A DNA stretch of 64,000 nt, from the NCBI GenBank assembly GCA_022729735.1, contig DZAY01000002.1:83340-147339 (forward strand). Direction: 5' to 3'. The notes under the pieces were generated by a model. The model was given only the letters and a program-made list of their open reading frames with translations, did no database searches and had not been told where the DNA came from. Of the stretch, positions 10,288 through 22,601 are shown one piece after another (within the stretch, counting starts at the first letter, position 1; every line of letters starts with the position of its first letter). This DNA is from Helicobacter cetorum. GTDB lineage: Bacteria; Campylobacterota; Campylobacteria; Campylobacterales; DZAY01. Position numbers and translations under genes: made by a program.

Positions 10288-11549
10288 TAAAGACCCACCG
10301 CTCCAAGAGTGTTGTATTTATTCATATACACTTGAGCTTCTATTTTTCTCATTGTATCAATTGCAACTTGAACAACAATTAAAACAGCTGTTCCACCAAA
10401 GAAAAAAGGAACACCCATAGCTTTTACTAAAATCCAAGGAAGTGTAGAGATAATTGCTAAATATAAAGCACCAGATAGAGTTAATCTACTTGCCACCTCA
10501 TTTAAAAAGTCTGCTGTAGAAACTCCTGGTCTAATTCCCGGAATAAATCCACCCTGTCTTTTTAAATTTTCTGATATATCTTTTGCACTAAATACTATTG
10601 AAGCATAAAAATATGCAAAAAACATAACAAATATAAATGTAAGTACATTATAAAAATATCCATTAGGATTTAAAAAATCACTAATTGCAACTAAATAAGG
10701 ATTTGTTGTTGCTTGAAGAATTGTAGCTGGAAACATTAAAATTGCTGATGCAAAAATAGGAGGAATAACACCACTTAAATTCATTTTTATAGGAATATAA
10801 TTCATAATTCTCTTACTCTTATTTTCCATAATAGTTTTTCTTGAATAAGATATAGGTATTCTTCGCTCACCAAGTTCTACATATATTATGAAACCAACTG
10901 TTGCTAAAATTATGGCTAATATCGCAATAACTACTAAAAAGTTCATTTCACCTGTATTTACAAGATTTATTGTCCCACCAATTGCTGAAGGAATAGCCGA
11001 TACAATTCCTGCAAAAATGATTAAACTAATTCCATTTCCTATGCCTCTTTGAGTAATTTGCTCACCTATCCACATAAGTAACATAGTTCCTGTAAGCATT
11101 GAAATCGCAGATATTGCAATAAATGTTGGCATATCAATCATAACTGCACTCTCTCCAGCTCTACCTGTTAAACTTTGAAGTCCCATTGAAACACCAACAG
11201 CTTGAACAAGTGTAATAGCGACAGTTGCATATCTTATAATTTGCATATATTTAACCATTCCATCTCGCTCTTTTTTCATTTTAGCAAGAGTTGGAAATGT
11301 AGCAGCAAGTAGTTCCATAATAATAGAAGCAGTAATATAGGGCATAATACCAAGCGAGATAATACTTAATCTCTCAATAGCATTTCCACTAAACATATTG
11401 AATAGCCCCAAAGCATTGTTTGAGTTACTATCAAAAAACTCTTTAACAATATCGATATTTACACCTGGAACTGGAACATAAGCTAAAAGCCTATAAACCA
11501 GTAAAAAACCAAATGTAATTAATATCTTATTAAGAAGGCTTTTACTCAT
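10287..11549 (-). CDS. secY: Preprotein translocase subunit SecY
   Basis: Polytopic membrane protein; VPVPGVN, GIGNGISLIIFAGIV, GGTAVLIVVQVAIDT. Confidence 0.98.
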   Translation of the reverse strand: MSKSLLNKILITFGFLLVYRLLAYVPVPGVNIDIVKEFFDSNSNNALGLFNMFSGNAIERLSIISLGIMPYITASIIMELLAATFPTLAKMKKERDGMVKYMQIIRYATVAITLVQAVGVSMGLQSLTGRAGESAVMIDMPTFIAISAISMLTGTMLLMWIGEQITQRGIGNGISLIIFAGIVSAIPSAIGGTINLVNTGEMNFLVVIAILAIILATVGFIIYVELGERRIPISYSRKTIMENKSKRIMNYIPIKMNLSGVIPPIFASAILMFPATILQATTNPYLVAISDFLNPNGYFYNVLTFIFVMFFAYFYASIVFSAKDISENLKRQGGFIPGIRPGVSTADFLNEVASRLTLSGALYLAIISTLPWILVKAMGVPFFFGGTAVLIVVQVAIDTMRKIEAQVYMNKYNTLGAVGL

Positions 11550-11555
11550 TAGTTC

Positions 11556-11957
11556 TTAGTTCTTCCCGCTAAAGCTTACATTTTCATCTTTAATTTTAGA
11601 TGCCAAATCTTTAGCACTTGAACCAATAAGTTTAATTCTCGAATATGTATTTTTAATTTTAAATAGTTGTGATAAAACTTCAAAAGTAATCTCTTCTAGT
11701 TCAGCAACATGTTTTGCTTTATCTACATTAATTACAAATGGCTTTACTACTTTTGATTTAAAACCAATTTTTGGAAGTCTTCTTTGAAGAGGTGTTTGAC
11801 CACCTTCAAATCCTCTTTTTTGTTTTGAACCAGTTCTCGCAGTTTGACCTTTTCCACCTCTTGTAGCAGTCTTACCCATACCACTACCTTGACCTCGACC
11901 AACTCTTTTTATTTTTTTTACACTGTTTTTAGCAGGTGTTAAATTATGTAATCCCAT
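11556..11957 (-). CDS. rplO: 50S ribosomal protein L15
   Basis: [37 protein letters not shown]. Confidence 0.97.
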   Translation of the reverse strand: MGLHNLTPAKNSVKKIKRVGRGQGSGMGKTATRGGKGQTARTGSKQKRGFEGGQTPLQRRLPKIGFKSKVVKPFVINVDKAKHVAELEEITFEVLSQLFKIKNTYSRIKLIGSSAKDLASKIKDENVSFSGKN

Positions 11958-11967
11958 TTAATTCTCC

Positions 11968-12423
11968 TTATCCCTTAATATCGCTCAAAGCACTAATTGT
12001 AGCTCTTACAACATTTGATGGATTACTTGAACCAAGTGATTTTGTCAAAATGTCTTTAATTCCAGCAAGCTCAATTACAGGTCTTGTTGCTCCACCAGCA
12101 ATAACACCAGTTCCCTCACTTGCAGGTTTTAATATAACTTTACTTGCATTATATTTACTCTCTACATCATGAGCAATTGTTGAACCCTTTACATTTACAT
12201 GTACTAAATTTTTAAAAGCATCATCAACAGCTTTTTTAATCGCATCAGGAACCTCTTTAGCTTTTCCAGTTCCAAAACCTACGATTCCTTTTTTATTCCC
12301 AACAACTACTAAAGCATTAAATCTGAATCTTCTACCACCTTTAACGACTTTAGTTACTCTTCCAATATTAACAATAGACTCTTCGAACTCTTCTCTGTTA
12401 ATTTTTGAATACTCTATTCTCAT
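11968..12423 (-). CDS. rpsE: 30S ribosomal protein S5
   Basis: [40 protein letters not shown]. Confidence 0.98.
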   Translation of the reverse strand: MRIEYSKINREEFEESIVNIGRVTKVVKGGRRFRFNALVVVGNKKGIVGFGTGKAKEVPDAIKKAVDDAFKNLVHVNVKGSTIAHDVESKYNASKVILKPASEGTGVIAGGATRPVIELAGIKDILTKSLGSSNPSNVVRATISALSDIKG

Positions 12424-12434
12424 GTTTAATAACC

Positions 12435-12791
12435 TTAAAAATTAATTCCGTTTTCTCGCAAAGCATCAGCAAAAGATGCTATAACTCCATGATAAAGATA
12501 CCCGTTTCTATCAAAAACAATATTTGTAATATTTTTAGCTTTTAAACCATTAGCAAACTCTAAAGCTAATTTTTTTACATCATCTCTATTAGGTTTTAGC
12601 TCTGTTTTTACAGTTGTAACATATACTAATGTATGTCCAGCAACATCATCAATTGCTTGAGCCAAAAAGTTTTTATTTGACTTAAATACTGTAACTCTTG
12701 GTGAGTCAGAAGTTCCAAAAACTTTAGCTCTAATTCTTGCTTTTCTTTTAGCTCTAAGTGCTAATTTTCTACTTAATTCATTTGCTTTCAT
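12435..12791 (-). CDS. rplR: 50S ribosomal protein L18
   Basis: [25 protein letters not shown]. Confidence 0.97.
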   Translation of the reverse strand: MKANELSRKLALRAKRKARIRAKVFGTSDSPRVTVFKSNKNFLAQAIDDVAGHTLVYVTTVKTELKPNRDDVKKLALEFANGLKAKNITNIVFDRNGYLYHGVIASFADALRENGINF

Positions 12792-12801
12792 TTTTCAACC
12801 C

Positions 12802-13341
12802 CTATTTCTTAGACGACTTACCAGCTTTTCTAATGATTGTTTCATTAGAATATTTGATACCTTTTCCTTTGTATGGCTCTGGTGCTCTAAAACTTCTAAT
12901 TTCAGCAGCTACTTGTCCAACTTGTTGCTTATCGGCCCCTTTAATTGCAATACTATTTTTTTCAACACTAATATCTATTCCTTCTGGAATATCATATTTT
13001 ATAGGGTGTGAATATCCAAGTTGCAACTCTAACACTCTTCCATTTACAGCAGCTCTATATCCAACACCATTTATTTCTAATGTTTTAGCAAAACCTGATG
13101 TTAAGCCAGTAATTATATTACTTGCCAAAGCTCTATATGTTCCCCAAAAAGCTTTAGAAGCTTTATCTTCACCTTTTAAAGCAAAACTTAATTTTCCATC
13201 TTCAATAGATATACCAACTCTATTGCAAGTATCAAGCTCTTTTGATAGATTTCCTTTTTTGATAATCAATTTAGAATCATCCATCACTGTTACATCTACA
13301 CCACTAGGTATAGCTATTGGTTTTTTACCTATTCTTGACAT
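12802..13341 (-). CDS. rplF: 50S ribosomal protein L6
   Basis: [17 protein letters not shown]. Confidence 0.98.
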   Translation of the reverse strand: MSRIGKKPIAIPSGVDVTVMDDSKLIIKKGNLSKELDTCNRVGISIEDGKLSFALKGEDKASKAFWGTYRALASNIITGLTSGFAKTLEINGVGYRAAVNGRVLELQLGYSHPIKYDIPEGIDISVEKNSIAIKGADKQQVGQVAAEIRSFRAPEPYKGKGIKYSNETIIRKAGKSSKK

Positions 13342-13353
13342 CTCTCTATCCTC

Positions 13354-13749
13354 TTACCATATACTACAAAGAATTTCGCCACCTACACTTTGCTTGTAAG
13401 CTTCATCATTTGCCATTACACCTTTTGATGTACTAACTACAACTGTTCCATAACCATTTTTAAATCTTTTAAGTTCTCCAAAACCTTTATAAACCCTTCT
13501 ACCAGGTTTTGAAATTCTTTTTATTTCATGAATTACAGATTTACCAGAATCATTATATTTTAAGACCACATTAATAGATTTTTTAACACCATCTTCAACA
13601 ACCTTAAAACTCTCTACATAACCCTTTTCTACAAAAACATTTAACATTGACTCTACAATTTTAGAGTGAATAAGTGTTGTTACCTCTTGTCTTCTCATAG
13701 AGGCATTTCTAATTCTTGTTAAGCCATCAGCAATAATATCATTAATCAT
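13354..13749 (-). CDS. rpsH: 30S ribosomal protein S8
   Basis: [21 protein letters not shown]. Confidence 0.98.
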   Translation of the reverse strand: MINDIIADGLTRIRNASMRRQEVTTLIHSKIVESMLNVFVEKGYVESFKVVEDGVKKSINVVLKYNDSGKSVIHEIKRISKPGRRVYKGFGELKRFKNGYGTVVVSTSKGVMANDEAYKQSVGGEILCSIW

Positions 13750-13760
13750 TTCTCTACCTT

Positions 13761-13946
13761 TTACCAGCTAGCTTTTCTAACACCAGGGAGTAACCCTTCG
13801 TTTGCCATTTTTCTTAGACATATTCTGCAAAGTCCAAAATCTTTATATACTGATTTAGGTCTTCCACAAATCTGACATCTTGTATATGCTCTTACTTTAA
13901 ATTTAGGCTTTTTTTGAGCCTTTGCTATAAGCGATGTTTTAGCCAT
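13761..13946 (-). CDS. rpsN: 30S ribosomal protein S14, zinc-binding type Z (61 aa)
   Basis: [13 protein letters not shown]...[23 protein letters not shown]; start adjusted from the ORF track. Confidence 0.96.
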   Translation of the reverse strand: MAKTSLIAKAQKKPKFKVRAYTRCQICGRPKSVYKDFGLCRICLRKMANEGLLPGVRKASW

Positions 13947-14502
13947 TAGCTTTTCCTTTTGCAAATGGGATTCCAATTTTCTCTAATAATCTAAATGCAC
14001 TTTTGTCATCTTTTGAAGTAGTAACTATTGTAATATTCATACCATGAATTTTTATTACATTATCATATACAACTTCTGGAAATATCAACTGCTCATTAAG
14101 TCCAAAGTTATAACTTCCTCTACCATCAAATCCATTTCTTGGAAGACCTCTAAAATCTTTCACTCTCGGAAGAGCAATCGAAATTAACTTCTCTAAAAAG
14201 TTATACATTCTATTACCTCTTAGTGTAACTTTTACACCAACTGGCATTCCTTGTCTAATTTTAAAAGCTGCTTCACTTCTTTTAGCTTTTGTAACAACAG
14301 CTTTTTGTCCAGCAATCAACGAAATTGTATCTACAACATTTTGAAGTAGTTTATTATCTCTTGAGCCTTCCCCAGTTCCAACACTAATTACAATTTTTTC
14401 AATTTTTGGAGTGAGCATTACATTTGCTATTCCAAGTTCTTGTTGTAACTCTTGCTTAATTTTCTCATTATAAAGGTTTTTTAATTTCAACATACTACTC
14501 AC
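13939..14502 (-). CDS. rplE: 50S ribosomal protein L5
   Basis: [18 protein letters not shown]...[19 protein letters not shown]. Confidence 0.98.
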   Translation of the reverse strand: MSSMLKLKNLYNEKIKQELQQELGIANVMLTPKIEKIVISVGTGEGSRDNKLLQNVVDTISLIAGQKAVVTKAKRSEAAFKIRQGMPVGVKVTLRGNRMYNFLEKLISIALPRVKDFRGLPRNGFDGRGSYNFGLNEQLIFPEVVYDNVIKIHGMNITIVTTSKDDKSAFRLLEKIGIPFAKGKANG

Positions 14503-14728
14503 CTTCTACTTTTTTCACATTAGATATATGAATTGGCATCTCTTTTGATACAAAACCACCTTTAGGATTTTGCTCACTTGGTTTAACTGCTTTTTTTACA
14601 ACTTTGCAATCTTTTACCACAACAGAGTCTTTTTTTGGTAAAACTTGAATTACTTCACCTTTTTTACCTTTATCATCACCAGCAATTACTAATACAGTAT
14701 CGCCTTTTTTAATTTTTAATTTTTTCAT
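14495..14728 (-). CDS. rplX: 50S ribosomal protein L24
   Basis: [27 protein letters not shown] motif. Confidence 0.97.
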   Translation of the reverse strand: MKKLKIKKGDTVLVIAGDDKGKKGEVIQVLPKKDSVVVKDCKVVKKAVKPSEQNPKGGFVSKEMPIHISNVKKVEGE

Positions 14729-15096
14729 TATAAAACCTCCGGTGCAAGAGATACAATTTTCATAAAGTTAGCATATCTAACTTCCCTACTAACTGGTCCA
14801 AAAATCCTTGTTCCAATAGGTTCTCTTTTATTATCAAGAATAACTGCAGCATTATCATCAAATCTGATTAAAGAGCCATTTTCTCTTTGAATTTCTTTTT
14901 TAGTTCTAACAATTACAGCTTTTACAACCTGACCTTTTTTTATTTTTCCATTTGGGATAGCTTTTTTAACAGAAGCAACAATTACATCACCAACTGTTGC
15001 ATATCTTCTTTTGCTACCACCCAAAACCTTAATACACATAATCTCTTTTGCACCACTATTATCAGCTACATTTAATCTTGTAAAACTTTGAATCAT
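14728..15096 (-). CDS. rplN: 50S ribosomal protein L14
   Basis: [27 protein letters not shown]. Confidence 0.98.
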   Translation of the reverse strand: MIQSFTRLNVADNSGAKEIMCIKVLGGSKRRYATVGDVIVASVKKAIPNGKIKKGQVVKAVIVRTKKEIQRENGSLIRFDDNAAVILDNKREPIGTRIFGPVSREVRYANFMKIVSLAPEVL

Positions 15097-15350
15097 TATT
15101 CAACTCCTCTACTCACCACACTCTTTAGTCTAAAAGATTTTCTCTTAGAAAGAGGTCTGCATTCAACTGCTACTACTTTATCTCCAACATGTAGTTCATT
15201 TTTTTCATCATGAATTATATATTTTTTAAATCTTTTAACAGTCTTATGATATTTTGGGTGCAAAACTTTTCTTTCAACTAAAATAGTAGCACTTTTATCA
15301 CCTGCTTTTGTAACTACTACTCCATTAATTTCTCTTTTGTGGCTATTCAT
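15096..15350 (-). CDS. rpsQ: 30S ribosomal protein S17
   Basis: [36 protein letters not shown]; start adjusted. Confidence 0.96.
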   Translation of the reverse strand: MNSHKREINGVVVTKAGDKSATILVERKVLHPKYHKTVKRFKKYIIHDEKNELHVGDKVVAVECRPLSKRKSFRLKSVVSRGVE

Positions 15351-15351
15351 C

Positions 15352-15543
15352 TTACTGCCCCTTCTTTGCACTAATTGCCGTATTAATTCTTGCAATATCT
15401 TTTTTTGTAACTCTTAACTCATTTGTATTTTTTAGTTGCATAGTTTTTTGTTTCATTTTTAATTCAAATAGCAACAACTTTTTACTCTTTAACTCTACCT
15501 CTAAATCTTGAAGGCTTTTATCTTTAATATCAATATACTTCAT
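15352..15543 (-). CDS. rpmC: 50S ribosomal protein L29
   Basis: [29 protein letters not shown]. Confidence 0.95.
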   Translation of the reverse strand: MKYIDIKDKSLQDLEVELKSKKLLLFELKMKQKTMQLKNTNELRVTKKDIARINTAISAKKGQ

Positions 15544-15949
15544 TTTCACTCTCTATAGTGACAATTTTTGTTTGAAACGGTAGCTTACTTGCTGCTAAGT
15601 TTAAAGCTTCTCTTGCTAAAACTTCATCAACTCCTGCCATTTCATAAATTATTCTTCCAGGTTGAATATTCATAACCCATTTTTCAACTGAACCTTTACC
15701 TTTACCCATCCTTGTCTCAAGTGGTTTAGAAGTTAAAGGTTTATCTGGAAATACTCTAATCCAAACTTTACCTTGTCTTTTGATATGTCTTGTCATAGCA
15801 ATTCTCGCAGATTCTATCTGTCGTGAATCAATTCTACCAGCTTCAACAGCTTTTAGAGCTATATTTCCAAATGAAATAGAGTTTCCTGTATAAGCTTTAC
15901 CTCTATTTCTGCCCTTCATCTGTTTTCTATATTTAGTTCTTTTTGGCAT
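15530..15949 (-). CDS. rplP: 50S ribosomal protein L16
   Basis: [28 protein letters not shown]. Confidence 0.97.
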   Translation of the reverse strand: MPKRTKYRKQMKGRNRGKAYTGNSISFGNIALKAVEAGRIDSRQIESARIAMTRHIKRQGKVWIRVFPDKPLTSKPLETRMGKGKGSVEKWVMNIQPGRIIYEMAGVDEVLAREALNLAASKLPFQTKIVTIESENEVY

Positions 15950-15957
15950 TAACATGG

Positions 15958-16662
15958 TTATTTTCCTTTTCTCGGCTTATTAGTTCGCTCTTTTTTTGGA
16001 GAGTTACTATTATTAGTTTCTGGTTGAATTCCCTTTGTTAAAACCTCACCCTTAAATATCCAAACTTTTACACCAATAATTCCGTATGTTGTTAAAGCTT
16101 CTGCAAAACCATAATCCAATTTTGCTCTTAAAGTATGAAGTGGAACTCTTCCTTCTAAATACCACTCAGTTCGAGCCATTTCTGCTCCACCAAGTCTTCC
16201 AGCAACAGCTACTTTAATACCTTTTGCTCCACTTTTCATAGCAGCTTGCATAACTTTTTTCATAGCTCTTCTAAATGCAACTCGTCTCTCTAATTGAAGT
16301 GCAACATTTTCAGCAGCTAATTGAGCTGATGCTTGAGGTTTTTTAATCTCTTTAATATTGATAGTTACTTCTTTATTTACAAGAGATTTTAATTTATCTT
16401 TTAATTTCTCAATATCAGCACCTTTTTTTCCAATAATAATTCCAGGTCTTGCCGCTACAACTGTAACTCTAACTTTTTTTGCTGTTCTTTCAATTATTAT
16501 ATCACTTACACCTGCATAGTAAAGCTCTTTTTTCAAAAACTTTCTAATCTCATAATCCTCTTTTATATTTAGAGGCATTCTATTAAAGTTAGGAAACCAT
16601 CTTGATTCCCAATTTCTATTAATTCCTAATCTTAGTCCAATTGGATTAACTTTTTGTCCCAT
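15958..16662 (-). CDS. rpsC: 30S ribosomal protein S3
   Basis: [23 protein letters not shown]. Confidence 0.98.
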   Translation of the reverse strand: MGQKVNPIGLRLGINRNWESRWFPNFNRMPLNIKEDYEIRKFLKKELYYAGVSDIIIERTAKKVRVTVVAARPGIIIGKKGADIEKLKDKLKSLVNKEVTINIKEIKKPQASAQLAAENVALQLERRVAFRRAMKKVMQAAMKSGAKGIKVAVAGRLGGAEMARTEWYLEGRVPLHTLRAKLDYGFAEALTTYGIIGVKVWIFKGEVLTKGIQPETNNSNSPKKERTNKPRKGK

Positions 16663-16664
16663 AG

Positions 16665-16991
16665 TTAATTATCCTTCTTTTCTTGTACTTCTACAAAAAT
16701 GTGAGCTGTTGGTTTTCTAATAGGTGTAGCTCTTCCTCTTGCTCTTGGTGTAAATCTTTTTAATACAGGTCCATTATCTACTCTACAAGAACTAACTACT
16801 GCCTCATTAGGCTCAAATCCGCCATTTGCAACTGCCGATGCTATAACTTTTGATATAACTCGTGCTGCTTTGTTTGGTGTAAATTCCAAACTTGCAATTG
16901 CAAGTTCCGCATTCATACCTTGAACTTCTCTCGCAATCAGTCTTGCTTTTGTAGGAGAGAGTCTGCTAAATCTTAATAATGCTTTTGCCAT
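16665..16991 (-). CDS. rplV: 50S ribosomal protein L22
   Basis: [34 protein letters not shown]. Confidence 0.97.
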   Translation of the reverse strand: MAKALLRFSRLSPTKARLIAREVQGMNAELAIASLEFTPNKAARVISKVIASAVANGGFEPNEAVVSSCRVDNGPVLKRFTPRARGRATPIRKPTAHIFVEVQEKKDN

Positions 16992-17000
16992 CTCTAACCC

Positions 17001-17282
17001 TTACTTACCAATCTTTTTCTGAACAGAGCCTTTATGCCCTTTAAATGTTCTTGTTGGAGCAAATTCTCCCAATTTATATCCTACATGATTTTCTGATACA
17101 TAAACAGGAACAAATTGTCTTCCATTATGCACAGTAAATGTCAATCCTATCATTTCAGGTAGAATTGTGCTTCTTCTTGACCATGTTTTAATAGGTTTAT
17201 TATCACCACTTTCTTTTGCTTTTACTGATTTTTTAAATACATGCTCATCAATAAAAGGACCTTTTTTAACAGATCTAGCCAT
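17001..17282 (-). CDS. rpsS: 30S ribosomal protein S19
   Basis: [19 protein letters not shown]. Confidence 0.98.
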   Translation of the reverse strand: MARSVKKGPFIDEHVFKKSVKAKESGDNKPIKTWSRRSTILPEMIGLTFTVHNGRQFVPVYVSENHVGYKLGEFAPTRTFKGHKGSVQKKIGK

Positions 17283-17294
17283 CTCTTTTACCTC

Positions 17295-18122
17295 TTATTT
17301 TTTTCTTTTTGAAATAATTAGTTTATCACTTGCTTTTTTCTTTCTTGTTTTATAACCTTTTGTTGGCATACCCCAAGGTGTTACTGGATGTCTTCCTGGA
17401 CCAGTTTTTCCTTCACCACCACCATGTGGGTGATCAACTGGGTTCATTGCACTACCTCGTGTTTGAGGTCTTACACCCTTATGTCTATTTCTTCCAGCTT
17501 TACCAATTTTTATATTAGCAAAATCTTCATTTCCTAATACTCCAACAGTAGCCATACACTCACCTAAAATATATCTCATCTCACCACTTGGTAATCTTAA
17601 AATAATATACTTATCTTCTCTACCCATAATTTGAGCATAAGTACCAGCACTTCTTGCTAATTGCCCACCTTTACCAGGTTTCATCTCTATATTATGAACT
17701 ATTGTTCCAACTGGTATATTTTTAAGCTTCATAGCATTTCCTGGTTTAATATCAAGTCCAGCTTCATTTGATGAAACTTTATCTCCAACAGTTAAACCAG
17801 ATGGTTGCAAAATATATCTTTTATCGCCATCTATATAAGTAATAAGTGCTATTCTACAATTTCTATATGGGTCATATTCAATTGTAGATACTGTACCTTC
17901 AATTCCAAATTTATTTCTTTTAAAATCAATAATTCTATATAGTTTTTTAGCTCCACCCTCTTTATGTCTGCTTGTAATTCTTCCATTACTATTTCTTCCA
18001 GCATTTACAGGTAGCTTTACTAAAAGACCTCTAACAGTCGGTTTTGAAGTAATATCACTTGAATCCATAGAAGTCATAAATCTTCTACTTGGTGTGTATG
18101 GTTTATATGTTTTTATCGCCAT
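17295..18122 (-). CDS. rplB: 50S ribosomal protein L2
   Basis: [38 protein letters not shown]. Confidence 0.98.
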   Translation of the reverse strand: MAIKTYKPYTPSRRFMTSMDSSDITSKPTVRGLLVKLPVNAGRNSNGRITSRHKEGGAKKLYRIIDFKRNKFGIEGTVSTIEYDPYRNCRIALITYIDGDKRYILQPSGLTVGDKVSSNEAGLDIKPGNAMKLKNIPVGTIVHNIEMKPGKGGQLARSAGTYAQIMGREDKYIILRLPSGEMRYILGECMATVGVLGNEDFANIKIGKAGRNRHKGVRPQTRGSAMNPVDHPHGGGEGKTGPGRHPVTPWGMPTKGYKTRKKKASDKLIISKRKK

Positions 18123-18132
18123 TTTTTACTCC

Positions 18133-18414
18133 TTAAACTGCTAAACTCTCGATTTTAGCACCCTCTGGTAGGGTTACATAAAACTTTTTATAATCATCTC
18201 TTTTACCAATGACACCTCTAAATCTTTTTACTTTTCCATCTATTTTTAGAGAGTTTATCTTAACTGGAGTAAAACCAAAATAGTTTTTAAATATAGCTTT
18301 TAAACCTGTTTTTGTCATTTTTGGTGCAGTTTGGACAACAATTACACCACTCTCTTGCAATGCAATGCTTTTCTCTGTATAGAGAATTGCTTTTATATCT
18401 GTAATATCTGCCAT
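18133..18414 (-). CDS. rplW: 50S ribosomal protein L23
   Basis: [31 protein letters not shown]. Confidence 0.96.
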   Translation of the reverse strand: MADITDIKAILYTEKSIALQESGVIVVQTAPKMTKTGLKAIFKNYFGFTPVKINSLKIDGKVKRFRGVIGKRDDYKKFYVTLPEGAKIESLAV

Positions 18415-18417
18415 TTT

Positions 18418-19032
18418 TTAGCCCTCTTGTACTATGTTTTCAAATACACTTTTTTCAATAATGATACTGCTATATGCTGATGCAACATAAGCATTTAACT
18501 CATTTTGTTCGATTAAATAACAGTTTGGAATATTTCTAAATGATATAAATGTTTTAAAATCATAATTAGAACATACAAATAGTGCATCTTTAACATTTAA
18601 ACTATTTAATAAATTTGCTGCATCTTTTGTTTTACCAGAAGCAACTGCTATTTCATCAACAACAAATAGTCTATTTTGTTCTGCTTTTTCATTTAAAGCA
18701 AAATTAAGAGCTAATTTTTTCTGTTTTTTATTAACTTTTAAAGTATAGTTTTTATCATTGCTTGGACCATGAGCTTTACCACCACCTACAAACACAGGAG
18801 ATGTAATACTTCCAGCTCTCGCTCTTCCGCCACCTTTTTGACTCCAAGGTTTTTTACCACCACCACTTACTTCGCCTCTTTTTCTTGCATCGGCACTATT
18901 TGCTCTTACAGATGCTCTATACGATTTCACATAAAGATATAAATTGTGAGCATTAATACCTTTAAAGTTTTCTGGAAGGGATGTCTCTCCATTTGAACTA
19001 AAGTCTTTATTTAAAAGAACAACTTTACTCAT
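18418..19032 (-). CDS. rplD: 50S ribosomal protein L4
   Basis: [38 protein letters not shown]. Confidence 0.97.
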   Translation of the reverse strand: MSKVVLLNKDFSSNGETSLPENFKGINAHNLYLYVKSYRASVRANSADARKRGEVSGGGKKPWSQKGGGRARAGSITSPVFVGGGKAHGPSNDKNYTLKVNKKQKKLALNFALNEKAEQNRLFVVDEIAVASGKTKDAANLLNSLNVKDALFVCSNYDFKTFISFRNIPNCYLIEQNELNAYVASAYSSIIIEKSVFENIVQEG

Positions 19033-19604
19033 TGTGCTATCCTTAATCTACCTAAAGCTCCATTTGAACCTGGAACAGAGCCTTTTACTACTAAAATTTG
19101 ATTTTCTACATCAAATGAAATTACACCATTAACAACTGTAACTTTCTCATTTCCATAATGTCCAGCCATTTTTTTACCTGGTTGAACCCTTCCTGGGTGT
19201 TCTCTGTTTCCAATAGAACCTGTTCTTCTGTGAAATCTTGAACCATGACCGCCTGGACCTCCACTGAAGTTCCATCTTTTTATAACACCACTAAATCCTC
19301 TACCTTTAGAGTCTAAGCTAACTTTAACCTCTTTAGCTTCTCCTAAAGGAGCTAAATCTAATTCTCCAGTTTCACTTTGAGCAACTTCAACGGTTGCAAA
19401 TTTATTATACTCTTTTGATAAATTATATTTTTTTTGTTGTCCTTCAACTGATTTATTGAAGAATTTTCCTTGATTGTAAGCAATAATGGCTTTTCCATCT
19501 TTTAACTCACAAACTTTTGCTTTTTTTACTTTTAAAAGTGTAACGGCTACACTTGGAACTGATACTGTTCTACTCATTCCAACTTTTTCAACTAAAAATT
19601 CCAT
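19029..19604 (-). CDS. rplC: 50S ribosomal protein L3
   Basis: [49 protein letters not shown]. Confidence 0.98.
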   Translation of the reverse strand: MEFLVEKVGMSRTVSVPSVAVTLLKVKKAKVCELKDGKAIIAYNQGKFFNKSVEGQQKKYNLSKEYNKFATVEVAQSETGELDLAPLGEAKEVKVSLDSKGRGFSGVIKRWNFSGGPGGHGSRFHRRTGSIGNREHPGRVQPGKKMAGHYGNEKVTVVNGVISFDVENQILVVKGSVPGSNGALGRLRIAQ

Positions 19605-19614
19605 CTATTTCCCC

Positions 19615-19926
19615 TTATTTACCCATTTGCCTAACTTCGACATCAACCTCTGGTGCCAAATCAAGCTTCATTAAAGAATCTACTGTATCTGGTGTTGCAG
19701 AAACAATATCTATTAATCTTGAGTGAATTCTAATCTCAAATTGTTCTCTTGAATCTTTATTTACATGAGGTGATCTTAAAACTGTGTATCTTCTAACTTT
19801 TGTAGGGATTGGAATAGGACCTATAATCTCTGCTCCTGTTCTCTTAACAGCTTCTACTATTGAAGCAACTGACCTGTCTAATACTCTGTGATCATAAGCT
19901 CTAAGCTTTAATCTAATTTTTTCCAT
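19615..19926 (-). CDS. rpsJ: 30S ribosomal protein S10
   Basis: [32 protein letters not shown]. Confidence 0.98.
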   Translation of the reverse strand: MEKIRLKLRAYDHRVLDRSVASIVEAVKRTGAEIIGPIPIPTKVRRYTVLRSPHVNKDSREQFEIRIHSRLIDIVSATPDTVDSLMKLDLAPEVDVEVRQMGK

Positions 19927-20107
19927 CTAAAACCTTTTATAGAACTCATCAGCAGTTGCTGACTTTTTATTAAGGGATGGAATTATATAACAAAGTTAAT
20001 AAAATAGTCAATTAAAAGTGGGTTATTTAGGGAGTTTTTATTAAAATTGTTTCCTTTTGTAAAGTATAAAAATAAAGATTTTAAAAATTAAAAAGCAGTT
20101 GATTTTG

Positions 20108-21142
20108 TTAGTTATTTTGAATTTGTTGTAGAGCTTTTTGTTGATTTATTAGATTTTTTTCTACTCTCTTAATCGCAATTGATAATTCATCGATAATTTT
20201 TCCTCTTCTAATTGCTATATCTTCAGCTTTTTTATATAGTTCTATTGCTTTTTCTATATTTCCAATTGCTTCTTCTGTAACTGCTAAATTATATAGTGCT
20301 GTTATACTGTTACTTTTTGTATTATTTACAAGTTCATCTAAAATCTCATTTGCTCTATCTATTCGTTTTGTTTCAATTAAAGCTAATGCACTTTTTAGTA
20401 AGTTTTTATCAGTAGAGCTATAATCTGTGTCTATATCATCTAATAAGATAACTTCAAAACTTTCTTTACTTGGAGCAATTTTTTTAATTAAAATTGATGC
20501 TATTTCTTTTGCTAAATTAGAATACATTGACTCTTTTGGGAGAAGTGGAGTTGAACTATCACTACATTTAGATATACTTTTATTTTTATTGTAACTATCA
20601 GAAAATATATTATCTCCATTAGAAACTCTATTTATTGAGATAGATGCTTCTATTGAATATGTATGAGTTGCACAATCTACAAAATATTTTCTATATCTTA
20701 CACAGTAACTATTTCCTTTTTTATCTCTTGCATACTCCACACAATAGTTATAATCTGTTCGCTCTTCTTGATAATAATTTCTATTATATTTAGTGTTTAT
20801 AACTTTTCCACTCATAATTGATTTAACTTCACTTAATCCAACATTTTGAATATCACTTTTGCTATTTACAAATCCAGATTCAAGCAATTTTTGTTCATTT
20901 AATATATGTTTAATATCATCTCTATTTACAATAGAAAAATATTTTCCATTTTCAAAACTAATCTCACTCATTTTTGCTCTAATAGATGAAGCAAGTCCAA
21001 TATCATCATCTTCAAAATTTAAAACCGTAATAGCTCTAATATCACTATCACCAACTTCAGCAGGTTTTATTGCAGAAATAGTAGTTTTTGAGCTACAACC
21101 AACAAAAAATATAATAGAAGTTAAAAAAATTGCGATTTTCAA
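20108..21142 (-). CDS. CsgG-like/TPR lipoprotein
   Basis: Lipobox FFVGCSS; AVLNFEDDD-like N-domain, C-terminal TPR (ALYNLAVTEEAIGNIEKAIELYKKAEDIA). Confidence 0.65.
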   Translation of the reverse strand: MKIAIFLTSIIFFVGCSSKTTISAIKPAEVGDSDIRAITVLNFEDDDIGLASSIRAKMSEISFENGKYFSIVNRDDIKHILNEQKLLESGFVNSKSDIQNVGLSEVKSIMSGKVINTKYNRNYYQEERTDYNYCVEYARDKKGNSYCVRYRKYFVDCATHTYSIEASISINRVSNGDNIFSDSYNKNKSISKCSDSSTPLLPKESMYSNLAKEIASILIKKIAPSKESFEVILLDDIDTDYSSTDKNLLKSALALIETKRIDRANEILDELVNNTKSNSITALYNLAVTEEAIGNIEKAIELYKKAEDIAIRRGKIIDELSIAIKRVEKNLINQQKALQQIQNN

Positions 21143-21158
21143 AGTTGCTCCAACTAAA

Positions 21159-21179
21159 ATCCACCTAAAAAAGGTGGAT
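21159..21179. terminator. Hairpin terminator-like element
   Basis: ATCCACCT-aaaaa-AGGTGGAT with flanking A/T runs. Confidence 0.55.
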
Positions 21180-21186
21180 TAATATA

Positions 21187-22557
21187 TTAAATTAGACTTT
21201 CAGCTTTTGTAATTAGCTCTTTTAACTCATCTTCATAAAGTTTTGCTAACTCTTGTGAAGTTGCTTCAAATCTTGTAACAAGCACAGGAGTTGTATTACT
21301 TGCTCTAACTAAACCCCAACCATTTTCAAAAATTACTCTAACACCATCTACATCAACTATATCTACAATTTTTGGCATTGAGCTTGGTGGATTTTTTAGT
21401 AACTCTTTCAATTTTAAAATAGTTGGAAACTTTTTATCTTCAGTAGTTTTAACTTTTATCTCTTCTGTTGAGTATAGTTTTGGAAGTGAAGCTATCTCTT
21501 TATCTAAATCCATTCCATCTGCTATTAACTCTAATGTTCTAAGTGTTGCATATATTGCATCATCAAATCCAAAATATCTATCATTAAAGAATATATGACC
21601 ACTCACTTCAGCAGCTAAAGAAGCATTTGTCTCTTTTAGTTTTACTTTTAAATTACTATGACCTGTTTTATACATAATTGATTTACCAATTTTATTAATC
21701 TCATCATACATAATAGATGAACATTTAACTTCACCAATTACAGTTGGATTTTCCATTTTTTTAGAGAATAAAATTGCTAAAACATCACCCTTGATATTAT
21801 TAGTTTTTGTTAGAACTGCTATTCTATCAGCATCTCCATCATAAGCAAAACCTAATTCAAACTCTTTTGATAATTCTCTTTTTATATCTTCTAAATTATG
21901 CTCTTCTGTTGGGTCTGGATGATGATTTGGAAATGTTCCATCTGGCTCTTTGAATAGTATCTCACAATCTAACTCTAAACCTTTTACTATCTCTTCTAAA
22001 ACAATTCCTGCAACTCCATTTCCACAATCAAATACAATCTTTTTATTTAAACCTTTTAAATGTTGAAAATTATCTATCATGTATTTAATATATCGCTCTT
22101 TTCCATTTACTTCAATTGAGTTAAAATTATCTTCAATTACTTCAACTTCAATTCGCTCCATTAACTCTCTACCAAGCTCATAAATTGTTTCGCCAAAAAA
22201 TGGCTCTTTATTAATTGTGATTTTAAAACCATTATACTCTGGTGGATTGTGTGAGCCTGTGATCATAACGGCACCACTTGGTTTTATTCCATCAAAATCT
22301 TGATAATGCGAAAAATAATCTACTGGTGTTGGAACCATTCCAATATCTAATACCTTAACTCCTGCTCTGTTTAATCCACTTGCTAAATAGTTAAAAAGTG
22401 TTTTTGAGTGAGTTCTTGCATCATATCCCACAACTACATAATCACCAAACTTTTTTATTCGCTCTCCTAAAAGCAGTCCTAAGAGCTTAATAGTTTTTTC
22501 ATTCAACTCTTTCTCAAAAATTCCTCTAATATCATACTCTCGAAAAATAGATTTCAT
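21187..22557 (-). CDS. Phosphomannomutase/phosphoglucomutase
   Basis: MITGSHNPPEYNGFK active-site Ser, AYDGDADRIAVLT metal loop. Confidence 0.93.
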   Translation of the reverse strand: MKSIFREYDIRGIFEKELNEKTIKLLGLLLGERIKKFGDYVVVGYDARTHSKTLFNYLASGLNRAGVKVLDIGMVPTPVDYFSHYQDFDGIKPSGAVMITGSHNPPEYNGFKITINKEPFFGETIYELGRELMERIEVEVIEDNFNSIEVNGKERYIKYMIDNFQHLKGLNKKIVFDCGNGVAGIVLEEIVKGLELDCEILFKEPDGTFPNHHPDPTEEHNLEDIKRELSKEFELGFAYDGDADRIAVLTKTNNIKGDVLAILFSKKMENPTVIGEVKCSSIMYDEINKIGKSIMYKTGHSNLKVKLKETNASLAAEVSGHIFFNDRYFGFDDAIYATLRTLELIADGMDLDKEIASLPKLYSTEEIKVKTTEDKKFPTILKLKELLKNPPSSMPKIVDIVDVDGVRVIFENGWGLVRASNTTPVLVTRFEATSQELAKLYEDELKELITKAESLI

Positions 22558-22601
22558 ACACAGACTCCTTTTTATTAAATTATATCACAAAGAAATTATA
22601 A

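Noticed and set aside
12758-13399. 213-aa plus-strand ORF opposite rplF/rplR
   Set aside because: Antisense shadow ORF with no recognisable domain or RBS
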